Positions 1 through 5,546 of a DNA stretch of 10,675 nt are shown piece by piece. Where the stretch lies: the NCBI GenBank assembly GCA_018899795.1, contig JAHIHJ010000315.1, forward strand, positions 1-10,675, in the 5' to 3' direction. Numbering within the stretch: position 1 is the stretch's first letter; every line of letters begins with the position of its first letter. The position numbers and the translations under genes are program-made. The notes under the pieces were generated by a model that saw nothing but the letters and a program-made list of their open reading frames with translations, was not told where the DNA came from and ran no database searches. Source of the stretch: Methanobacteriota archaeon. GTDB taxonomy: Archaea > Halobacteriota > Methanosarcinia > Methanosarcinales > Methanoperedenaceae.

Positions 1-664
1 CATAATGCGGAACACGTACATGAGTGCTTATTAAATCATGATAAAACTTAAACACGTCTTCTTTATCTAACCCCTCAAAAATTGCGTTTCTTTGAGCAGT
101 ATCGCACCATTCTGTAAATGCTCTTAGGGATGATATTTCTGAGAACTGATTAATATTATTTAAAAATACAGAGCACATTTTATTGATGTCCTTAAGTTTA
201 ATTATATTAGCCAAATTATTGCACACACTTCTAAGCAGACCTTTGTCATCAAATCTCTCTGCGATTCTCTTACAGTCAGGATCATCTATTTTTTTGAGTG
301 TATCGTAAACATCTTTCAATCTTTCACCAGACACAAGAATTTTAGACGCACCAAGGTCAGACACACTAAGTTCATCCGCTATCTTATCGAATACTTTTTG
401 CTCGCAAGATGGTTTATTTTCTAATAAATTGATATTTTCAATTTGTGGAAATATATATTTAGCATCATATATGCATTCTTTAGTACTATAACGAGCTAAT
501 GCTTCTTGGATAATTTTAGGAGAATAGCCCCCCCCATATTTTTTTTTGACATCATCAAATATTACATGAAATTCTTTTCTTCTTTCTGTGAAGGTTTTTA
601 AAGCTAAATCTAAATCTTTATTCTTGGTCTTAGTTAAATCCACCATTATAATTGAATTAGTCAA
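1..664 (-). CDS. Unknown, probably all-helical protein, C-terminus cut by window edge
   Basis: An uninterrupted minus-strand frame runs from position 664 to the left edge without a stop, giving at least 221 residues. The first ATG is at 646, but it has no ribosome binding site. An in-frame TTG at 664 lies 7 nt after GAGGT, which overlaps the stop of the preceding gene, so TTG is my preferred start (MTNSIIMVDLTK). The protein is rich in Lys, Asp, Glu and Leu, has no membrane segment or signal peptide, and reads as a series of amphipathic helices. A KKKYGGGY stretch near residues 40-47 is encoded by a run of nine A followed by a run of eight G. I recognise no family. The 5-nt gap to the preceding gene suggests translational coupling and a shared job. 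Codon use is strongly AT-biased, unlike genes to the right. I am confident it is coding, not of the function. Confidence 0.7.
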   Translation of the reverse strand, partial: MTNSIIMVDLTKTKNKDLDLALKTFTERRKEFHVIFDDVKKKYGGGYSPKIIQEALARYSTKECIYDAKYIFPQIENINLLENKPSCEQKVFDKIADELSVSDLGASKILVSGERLKDVYDTLKKIDDPDCKRIAERFDDKGLLRSVCNNLANIIKLKDINKMCSVFLNNINQFSEISSLRAFTEWCDTAQRNAIFEGLDKEDVFKFYHDLISTHVRVPHY

Positions 665-669
665 AAAAA

Positions 670-1218
670 TTACCTCTTTTCCGATTCACATGCTTCCACA
701 AGGTTTGCTGTGTCCTGAAAGGCTTTAAAAATGCTCTTAAGAGTTACATTCTTATATTCAAGTAGCGCTGGGTTTTTAAGAGTCGGTTCCTTATCCAGCA
801 TATCTTTTAATTTTTTCTGTTCTTGATTCAAGGTAATTTGGAAATCAGGGAAATTGAATATATGTATTAATTGTTCCTTCGTCAACGTCATAGACCACGT
901 TTCATATAATTGAGTTCCATTGTAATCTACAATTTGTTTAAAAGGTATTTTAAGTTGACGTAATAAACCACAACCGTTACTATCAGTTATAAAAAGGGGT
1001 ATTAACCTTTTATCACGAACTACTTCTAGGTATTTTCCTATATCTCCTTCATTCGTGGGACTTCCTAAAAAAAATATTCCAGCTACACAGTGCAGGAGTT
1101 CCAATCCACTAGGATTATACCCTTGGTATTGATATTGGCCAGATGTGGCATTAATTACATGTTCTGGCTCTATTACAATGCCCTGTACTTCTTGATTCAT
1201 CCACAAGTAAATGCCCAT
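670..1218 (-). CDS. Unknown soluble protein of about 182 residues
   Basis: The frame can begin at GTG 1227, but ATG 1218 is preferred because GAGGTG sits 6 nt upstream of it. The product starts MGIYLWMNQEVQG and has no membrane helix. A hydrophobic strand (VAGIFFLGSP, about residues 45-54) followed by a helix and a second strand (RLIPLFITDSNG, about 71-82) looks like an alternating alpha/beta core. The C-terminal 70 residues are charged and helical. I cannot match this to a named family. The strand-then-GSP pattern is only loosely like nucleotide- or ligand-binding Rossmann folds, and I do not claim one. It lies 110 nt downstream of a small membrane protein and 5 nt upstream of the next gene on the same strand, so it is probably the middle of a cassette. 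The gene is AT-rich like its neighbours and unlike the rest of the window. Confidence 0.7.
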   Translation of the reverse strand: MGIYLWMNQEVQGIVIEPEHVINATSGQYQYQGYNPSGLELLHCVAGIFFLGSPTNEGDIGKYLEVVRDKRLIPLFITDSNGCGLLRQLKIPFKQIVDYNGTQLYETWSMTLTKEQLIHIFNFPDFQITLNQEQKKLKDMLDKEPTLKNPALLEYKNVTLKSIFKAFQDTANLVEACESEKR

Positions 1219-1289
1219 CACCGCCACCTCATAGACATACCATCATAGCCACCACTAATGCTTGTGTCATGTATTGTATAACGACTTGA

Positions 1290-1303
1290 TACTACATATA
1301 TTT
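1290..1303 (-). promoter_or_regulatory. Possible TATA box before the 182-residue gene
   Basis: The minus strand reads AAAAATATATG here, an archaeal TATA-like element about 75 nt before the ATG at 1218. A second candidate, TTATACAATA, lies near 1272-1281 and would give a shorter leader. The region is AT-rich throughout, so either match could be chance. The gap 1219-1347 shows nothing else recognisable. Confidence 0.25.
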
Positions 1304-1347
1304 TTCTAAACAGGTTCAGGCAAAACAGACAGTATTATTTAATATTT

Positions 1348-1737
1348 TTATATTATAGGAATAATCAATGCAATAATTTGAATGCAGACTCCCACCGGAA
1401 GGAGGAAATAAACCATTTTTTGGTATTCCATTAACTGTTTATCTTTTTTAAAAATTTTTCTTAAGTACATCTTATCTTGTTCCAGATCATTTATCTCAAA
1501 TACGTTTTCTATTAATTGCCAATTCATTACATTAAAACCTATTCTAATCGTTTGAAATTCCATTGTATTAATATTTCCTTGGCTTTTCATATTTTCAAGA
1601 TATGATAACATTTTTCCTGTTTGCTTCTGGCTATATACTGTTGTAATCGCAAATATTGCCATACCTAAATCGGCTAATAGATTTCCTATAACAAAAATAA
1701 GGTAATCCCCTTCTATAATCACTTTTATATCGAACAT
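1348..1737 (-). CDS. Small two-helix membrane protein, unknown function
   Basis: The predicted protein has 129 residues. A first hydrophobic helix covers about residues 12-34 (ending MAIFAITTVY). A charged, helical central part covers about 35-106, and a second hydrophobic helix of about 108-128 ends the protein at IIPII. With two helices, the termini should lie on one side of the membrane and the Lys/Glu/Asp-rich middle on the other, probably cytoplasmic. I recognise no family. Small two-helix proteins with a soluble middle occur as membrane-acting effectors in defence cassettes, but nothing here proves such a role. The ATG at 1737 has no ribosome binding site. It overlaps by one base (TAATG) the stop of a possible 22-codon upstream reading frame. 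AT-rich composition groups it with the two genes that follow. Confidence 0.6.
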   Translation of the reverse strand: MFDIKVIIEGDYLIFVIGNLLADLGMAIFAITTVYSQKQTGKMLSYLENMKSQGNINTMEFQTIRIGFNVMNWQLIENVFEINDLEQDKMYLRKIFKKDKQLMEYQKMVYFLLPVGVCIQIIALIIPII

Positions 1738-1805
1738 TATTGTATAGTCATGTTAGTTTTCATTAATAATTTTAACCGCTCTATTCTTTCTTTATCTATT
1801 AGCAC
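1737..1805 (-). CDS. Possible 22-residue leader peptide or gene remnant
   Basis: A GTG-started frame (MLIDKERIERLKLLMKTNMT and two more residues) lies directly after an in-frame TAA. It ends in TAATG, sharing a base with the start of the two-helix membrane protein. Its composition is charged and amphipathic, like a short coiled coil. It could be a translationally coupled leader peptide, the tail of a decayed gene, or chance. The one-base overlap and the lack of a ribosome binding site on the downstream ATG are the only positive arguments. Confidence 0.25.
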   Translation of the reverse strand: MLIDKERIERLKLLMKTNMTIQ

Positions 1806-1834
1806 TTAGAAACATAAACTACTGTAAATATTAT

Positions 1835-2008
1835 TCAAACTTCTATTATAGCTTCCTGTTTTGTCAGGTTGACATCCATTATCCTGCCGGAAACTGTTTT
1901 TTCCTCTCCAAGCATTCCAAAAAGTTTGATCGAATCCCCGTCAGCTTTTATTCGTACCACGTCTTCCATTATGACCTTTCCCTTGAAGATTATCCTGAGT
2001 TCGCACAT
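1835..2008 (-). CDS. CooT family nickel-binding protein
   Basis: The start chosen is the ATG at 2008, which gives a 57-residue protein beginning MCELRIIFKG. A longer frame reaches back to 2047, but the family characteristically begins Met-Cys, and Cys2 is the metal ligand described for CooT of carbon-monoxide-oxidising bacteria. The rest of the sequence (VIMEDVVRIKADGDSIKLFG, then EEKTVSGRIMDVNLTKQEAI) fits the small beta-barrel of this family in length and pattern. The family is also labelled as predicted RNA-binding in databases. Members in methanogens are thought to help supply nickel to enzymes such as CO dehydrogenase, but no such enzyme is in the window, so the partner is unknown. It is transcribed away from the bactofilin-like gene. 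Family assignment is fairly secure; the nickel role is by analogy. Confidence 0.75.
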   Translation of the reverse strand: MCELRIIFKGKVIMEDVVRIKADGDSIKLFGMLGEEKTVSGRIMDVNLTKQEAIIEV

Positions 2009-2122
2009 GACCGCTTCAACGCAGTGAATGATATTAAGATTTATCATACCCTGGAACTATAATGAAGTGGAGACATTGATATAACTGAACTGAAGGGACT
2101 GATAATACCGGATTACACAATA

Positions 2123-2968
2123 ATGGAAGAACACTCCATAGTAGTTGATGGCGACATCATCGTTGGGAACTATGCGGAGCTGGGTTTCGGGCTGATAGGC
2201 AACAGCGTTGTGGCTGGAGAGCATGTGAAGATCAATGGAAACATACTCTCTGAGAAGGATGTGAGGATCGATCTCTGGTCAGAGATCGCTGGTGATGTCA
2301 GGACAAAGACGGATGCATATATTGGGGAATTTGTGAACATCAAAGGAAAACTCCATACCGCAGGCAGTCTTGATGTGGGGAATAATGTTAAGATCGATGG
2401 GGGTTACGAAGTAAAAGGATGGATAATCGTAAGAAACCCTCTTCCGATCATGATGTTCATTTTCTTTTATCTGATGGCGCTTTTGCAGATGGGGAATGAA
2501 GAAGAGGTTGAAAAGGCGCTTGATGAGCTGTTCTCAGAGGATGAACCTGCGAACAGGGTGATGTCGATCCCCAACAGGACAAGGATGGACCTTGAGATGA
2601 TAAAAACGATCTCGCACGCCGTGGTCGGAAGCCACTGCCGCCTGCTCGGTAACATCCGCGCCCGCTCCATATCCATGGGGAACCACGTTACGCTTTTCGG
2701 CAGCATCCGCACAACTGGCGTTATTGCTACGGGCTCCGGATGCACCATTCATGGAAATATTGATTCCAGGGAAAAGGTGAGGGTCGGACGGAACTGCCGG
2801 ATACTTGGAAAGATCACTGCTGATTCCGTAATAATGCATGAATCTTCAAAGGTTGACGGGAATTTATTAGCTGCTAACGGAGTAACTATAGAGCATGATG
2901 ACCTCGAAGGTCTGAATGATATTGATAAAAAGCTGTTCTATGGATTTACGATGCTTGAGGAAATGTAA
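2123..2968 (+). CDS. Bactofilin-like polymer-forming cytoskeletal protein
   Basis: The predicted 281-residue protein has two blocks of right-handed beta-helix repeats (short strands ending in G-N/D-I/V turns), at about residues 5-98 and 165-255. They are separated by a hydrophobic stretch, about 100-123 (NPLPIMMFIFFYLMALLQMG), and an acidic linker, about 125-145. This split layout matches archaeal proteins annotated as polymer-forming cytoskeletal (bactofilin-like). In bacteria, bactofilins self-assemble into membrane-associated filaments, so a scaffold role at the membrane is likely but unproven. The ATG at 2123 has no ribosome binding site. The same frame stays open back to 2066 and encodes ITELKGLIIPDYTI, which reads as the first turn of the helix, so the real N-terminus is probably upstream. 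In-frame ATA at 2081 lies 8 nt after GTGGAG. No ATG, GTG or TTG is available there. Confidence 0.82.
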   Translation: MEEHSIVVDGDIIVGNYAELGFGLIGNSVVAGEHVKINGNILSEKDVRIDLWSEIAGDVRTKTDAYIGEFVNIKGKLHTAGSLDVGNNVKIDGGYEVKGWIIVRNPLPIMMFIFFYLMALLQMGNEEEVEKALDELFSEDEPANRVMSIPNRTRMDLEMIKTISHAVVGSHCRLLGNIRARSISMGNHVTLFGSIRTTGVIATGSGCTIHGNIDSREKVRVGRNCRILGKITADSVIMHESSKVDGNLLAANGVTIEHDDLEGLNDIDKKLFYGFTMLEEM

Positions 2969-2970
2969 CT

Positions 2971-3014
2971 CCACATTGTCATCATGTATATGTATACCGT
3001 TGAGACAACTGTGG
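2971..3014. repeat. Inverted repeat between two convergent gene ends
   Basis: CCACATTGTC (2971-2980) pairs with GACAACTGTGG (3004-3014) apart from one bulged base, around a 23-nt loop. It sits exactly between the stop codons of the bactofilin-like gene and the ACT-domain regulator. It could act as a shared 3' end structure for both transcripts. There is no adjacent T-run, so a terminator role is a guess. Confidence 0.4.
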
Positions 3015-3027
3015 ACCCGGTTCGATT

Positions 3028-3531
3028 CTAATACACAGTCACGCTCTTTACGCCTTTTATCCCGGTGAGCGCTTTTACGAGCCCCCCGCTGACCCTGCCT
3101 TCGATAATGATCGTGAGCTTTGGGTTTTCCGTCAGGTAGGGGTCGTCTGATACCGCCTGTCTGATGATGTTCCCGTGTTCAGCCACTTCAGTAGCCACAG
3201 CCCCAAGAAGCCCTTTGCGCGCTGCATCGTCCGGAGTTATTATTACGACCCCCAGACCGAGATATTGCGCTACATCCCTGAGGAAGGGCAACGTGCGGAC
3301 GTTGTTAAATATCTGCTTGAGCTTCGTATCCTTAAGGATAGCATCGCAGGTCGCATCCACGACCCTCCTGTCCACGCTGATCTCATTTGCTATCTGGGTA
3401 TGGGCTATTTCAATGTTCCCTGAGACCACGCGACCATGTGCGTTTATCTGGAAACCACGCTCCAGTAGCAGCCTTATTACCTTCTCCTGAGCCGGGTGGT
3501 TCCTGAATTTTTCCTGTATTACACTCCACAT
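3028..3531 (-). CDS. Predicted amino-acid metabolism regulator, HTH plus ACT domain
   Basis: The protein has 167 residues from ATG 3531; a TTG three codons upstream is less likely. The N-terminal half carries a helix-turn-helix-like segment (IAHTQIANEISVDRRVVDAT, about residues 42-61). The C-terminal half is an ACT domain, about 93-167: a GLGVVIITPDDA strand, a helix, then KLTIIIEGRVSGGLVKALTG and GVKSVTVY. This matches the archaeal group described as predicted regulators of amino acid metabolism containing an ACT domain (COG2150). ACT domains usually bind amino acids or similar small ligands, so ligand-controlled DNA binding is a reasonable model; the ligand and targets are unknown. No ribosome binding site precedes the ATG. 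A TATA box about 25 bp upstream suggests a leaderless transcript. It is divergent from the membrane protein gene at 3689. Confidence 0.82.
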   Translation of the reverse strand: MWSVIQEKFRNHPAQEKVIRLLLERGFQINAHGRVVSGNIEIAHTQIANEISVDRRVVDATCDAILKDTKLKQIFNNVRTLPFLRDVAQYLGLGVVIITPDDAARKGLLGAVATEVAEHGNIIRQAVSDDPYLTENPKLTIIIEGRVSGGLVKALTGIKGVKSVTVY

Positions 3532-3550
3532 ATAATTCAATTATTGCTGT

Positions 3551-3560
3551 CTATATACAA
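3551..3560 (-). promoter_or_regulatory. TATA box for the ACT-domain regulator
   Basis: The minus strand reads TTGTATATAG, centred about 25 bp before the ATG at 3531, which predicts a leaderless or nearly leaderless mRNA. A second TATA-like element (TTTATAAAG) lies about 15 bp farther upstream and could be used instead. The divergent gap 3541-3688 also contains AT-rich elements that could serve the plus-strand gene, none of them clearly best. Confidence 0.45.
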
Positions 3561-3688
3561 ATGTCTTATCTTTATAAACCCAATTTTTTCCATGAGATAG
3601 GTTTAAATCCAAAGAGAGCTAAAAGTTGTTTGCTATTTTATGATACTCATTATTATGATGGTGGGTTATCGAACACAAAGTGATCAAA

Positions 3689-4237
3689 ATGAGAAACACC
3701 AACAAATATTCTTCGTTCTGGTTCAATCGACTGCAAGGGGCGCTCTGTTTACTGGTGTTCCTGACATGGGGCCTTGGTGATGCTTTAACATGTTTATATA
3801 TGATAGAACAGCAGGGACTTATGCAGGAGGGGAACCAGATCGTTCGGCTGATAATAAGTTATTATGGCGCCTCAAGCTTTTTTATGATCAAAATATGGTT
3901 TACCATCCTGGTCATTTGTGTTCCTTTTATAGTTCAGAGTAATGAACGGTCTTACTGGATGATCAATGGTTATCTTGTCTCTTTCATCATCGGGGGGACC
4001 CTGGCGATAATCCTGAATCTGCAGGCAGCCGTTAACGAACCGCTGCTCCTGTTGCCTCAACATGTCATTCTTATTTACATCAGTTCGATTCTTATACTGA
4101 CTAATGTGGGGGAAATAATTGATAGAATGACCCACCTGGAAATAAGAAGCTTTTTTGATTGCGCGTTGAATGATCTAAGGGTATTCCTGGATATTGTCAA
4201 TACTATTGAACAAAAGCGCCGCCCGGAACATGCCTGA
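3689..4237 (+). CDS. Four-helix integral membrane protein (DUF5658-like)
   Basis: The frame can start at GTG 3680, but ATG 3689 is preferred because GTGATC, complementary to the archaeal 16S 3' end, lies just before it. That makes the protein 182 residues. Counting from there, hydrophobic helices span about residues 16-37, 64-82, 90-112 and 123-141. A charged, probably cytoplasmic tail of about 40 residues follows. The pattern GLGDALTCLY, then EGNQIVRLIISYYG, then FFMIKIW recalls a family of small multi-helix archaeal and bacterial proteins (DUF5658-type) with a conserved Asp in helix 1 and a Lys at the start of helix 2. The match is from memory and is tentative. No function is known. Its 3' end lies 6 nt from the end of a convergent small ORF. 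Confidence 0.68.
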   Translation: MRNTNKYSSFWFNRLQGALCLLVFLTWGLGDALTCLYMIEQQGLMQEGNQIVRLIISYYGASSFFMIKIWFTILVICVPFIVQSNERSYWMINGYLVSFIIGGTLAIILNLQAAVNEPLLLLPQHVILIYISSILILTNVGEIIDRMTHLEIRSFFDCALNDLRVFLDIVNTIEQKRRPEHA

Positions 4238-4243
4238 AATAAG

Positions 4244-4348
4244 TTAAATAAACTTTGGTATGGAGATGCCTATAATGGCTAACAAGGCTACCCACCACAA
4301 TATAGTCTTTTCAAGCGTCATACGCATATGCGAAATCTTACTCCTCAT
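4244..4348 (-). CDS. Small single-helix membrane peptide, 34 residues
   Basis: ATG 4348 to TAA 4244 encodes MRSKISHMRMTLEKTILWWV followed by ALLAIIGISIPKFI. A basic N-terminus is followed by one hydrophobic helix of about 16 residues, the typical build of a small membrane protein. Two signals support it. CAGGAT lies about 5 nt before the ATG on the minus strand. A strong TATA element, centred about 42 bp upstream, would place the transcript start about 15 nt before the ATG, so the binding site would be inside the leader. It matches no family I know. It explains most of the otherwise empty 255-bp gap, 4238-4492. It could be chance, since short hydrophobic frames are common in AT-rich DNA. Confidence 0.45.
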   Translation of the reverse strand: MRSKISHMRMTLEKTILWWVALLAIIGISIPKFI

Positions 4349-4380
4349 ATCTTATCCTGATAATGTAGATTTAGTTTAAT

Positions 4381-4397
4381 AATATATAAATATATTC
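4381..4397. promoter_or_regulatory. Near-symmetric TATA element between divergent genes
   Basis: AATATATAAATATATT reads almost the same on both strands. On the minus strand it is correctly spaced for the 34-residue peptide. On the plus strand it could drive the metallopeptidase/DJ-1 operon with a leader of about 80 nt. The rest of the gap up to 4480 shows no hairpin or riboswitch-like structure that I can see. Confidence 0.4.
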
Positions 4398-4492
4398 TAA
4401 GCCAAAATCCTCGATCTTCCATTATTCAAAGGGGTTAATTACTGGAAATATCATAGACAGAAACATAAATGTCATTAAAAAAGGAGTAAATA

Positions 4493-5005
4493 ATGGAAAT
4501 CAAGGTCGTGAGGAGCCCTGACAGGAAAAAAACGATTCAGGCTAAAATGGTAAAAGATACTCTTTTCATTTATATCCCCGCAGGATTGCACAGGGAAGAG
4601 GAGAGTAAACTGATAGAGAAGATGAAGCAAAAGATAGAACAAAAGGTTTTGAAAACCCAGGCAAATAAAGATGATTATCTGAAGAAGAGGTTTGATGAAT
4701 TTAACAGAACGTTTTTCGGGGAGAAACTCGTGGTAAATTCCATAGTATTTGTTACTAACCAGGAAAAAGTAAGAGGCAGCTGCACGCCAGCAAAAGGCAC
4801 GATCCGGATATCACACAGGCTTCTTGATATGCCAAAGTGGGTGCTTGACTATGTGATATTTCACGAGATGACACATCTTGTGCACCCCGACCATTCGAGC
4901 GCGTTCTGGGAAAAGGTTGCCCGGTTCAAATATACAGAAAGAGCAAGAGGATTCCTTATGGCAAAAGGAATGGAGGATGAAGAGACAGGAAATATTGGAG
5001 GTTAA
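4493..5005 (+). CDS. YgjP-like (DUF45) zinc metallopeptidase
   Basis: The protein has 170 residues, with AAAGGAG 6 nt before the ATG. The zinc site is clear: HEMTH at residues 124-128 supplies two histidines and the catalytic glutamate. It is followed by H131 and H134 in a VHPDHSSAFW block, the usual third-ligand region of the YgjP/WLM (DUF45) group. Upstream, VRGSCTPAKGTIRISHRLL (93-111) corresponds to the conserved GSC...G.I..N/H..L strand region. Residues 30-70 form a long charged helix. At 170 residues it is shorter than typical YgjP proteins (about 220-240), with an abbreviated N-terminal part. No signal peptide is visible, so it should be cytoplasmic. Substrates of the family are poorly known. 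The stop is one base from the start of the DJ-1 family gene, so the two are co-transcribed and perhaps both serve protein quality control. Confidence 0.85.
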   Translation: MEIKVVRSPDRKKTIQAKMVKDTLFIYIPAGLHREEESKLIEKMKQKIEQKVLKTQANKDDYLKKRFDEFNRTFFGEKLVVNSIVFVTNQEKVRGSCTPAKGTIRISHRLLDMPKWVLDYVIFHEMTHLVHPDHSSAFWEKVARFKYTERARGFLMAKGMEDEETGNIGG

Positions 5006-5006
5006 T

Positions 5007-5546
5007 ATGGCAAAAGCACTGGTTTTAATGGCTGAAGGCTTTGAGGAGATCGAACTCACAAGCATAGTCGATATATTGAGAAGAGGCGGAGTAACTGTTA
5101 CCATCGCAGGTTTGAAGGATGGGCTAATTACAGGTGCAAGGGGGATTAAGATCCAGCCTGATGCGCCCCTGGACAGTATCAGGGAATTATATGATATCAT
5201 AATCCTACCGGGAGGTTCTCCGGGTTATGTCAATCTCGGAAATGACAGGCGCGTCATCGAACTAATTAATAAATACAACTCAGCAGGAAAGATGGTTGCC
5301 GCCATCTGCGCCGGGCCGACAGTCCTTGCAAAAGCAGGCATCCTCGCAGGCAGGAAAGCCACTGTTTTCAGGGGGATGGAGACCGATTTGAAAGATGCAA
5401 AGTACATTGACAGACCTGTTGTGGAGGATGGGAACATAATGACATCCCAGGGTCCGGGGACTGCTATGGAGTTTGGTCTTGCGCTTTTGCAGAGGCTTAC
5501 AGATGAGAAAAAAGCCAGAGAAGTAAATGAAAAATTGATGTACTGA
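5007..5546 (+). CDS. DJ-1/PfpI family protein, DJ-1 (YajL) type
   Basis: The protein has 179 residues from ATG 5007. The start is fixed by TTGGAGGTT, which overlaps the end of the preceding gene, 4 nt before the ATG; a longer frame to 4878 is only read-through of the neighbour. The sequence follows the DJ-1 fold closely: KALVLMAEGFEEIE at the N-terminus with the conserved Glu at residue 16, then DIIILPGG (63-70). The nucleophile elbow is AAICAGPT with Cys101, followed by IMTSQGPGTAMEFGLALL (144-161). The histidine sometimes paired with the cysteine in human DJ-1 is replaced by Phe121. Family members are reported as glyoxalases, deglycases, chaperones or stress sensors, and which applies here cannot be told. 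It is the second gene of an operon with the metallopeptidase, and its 3' end is antisense to a decayed serine hydrolase frame. Confidence 0.9.
   Translation: MAKALVLMAEGFEEIELTSIVDILRRGGVTVTIAGLKDGLITGARGIKIQPDAPLDSIRELYDIIILPGGSPGYVNLGNDRRVIELINKYNSAGKMVAAICAGPTVLAKAGILAGRKATVFRGMETDLKDAKYIDRPVVEDGNIMTSQGPGTAMEFGLALLQRLTDEKKAREVNEKLMY

Noticed and set aside
2009..2047. Longer start of the CooT-family protein
   Set aside because: Family members begin Met-Cys at the equivalent of 2008, and the extra 13 residues are not family-like.
2467..2839. Two antisense frames of about 93 and 101 codons
   Set aside because: They are antisense to the bactofilin-like gene, have low-complexity translations and lack start signals.
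3164..3490. Two plus-strand frames
   Set aside because: They are antisense shadows of the HTH-ACT regulator with Ser/Arg-rich translations.
4878..5006. N-terminal extension of the DJ-1 family protein by 43 residues
   Set aside because: It reads the preceding peptidase gene out of frame. DJ-1 homology and a strong binding site both place the start at 5007.
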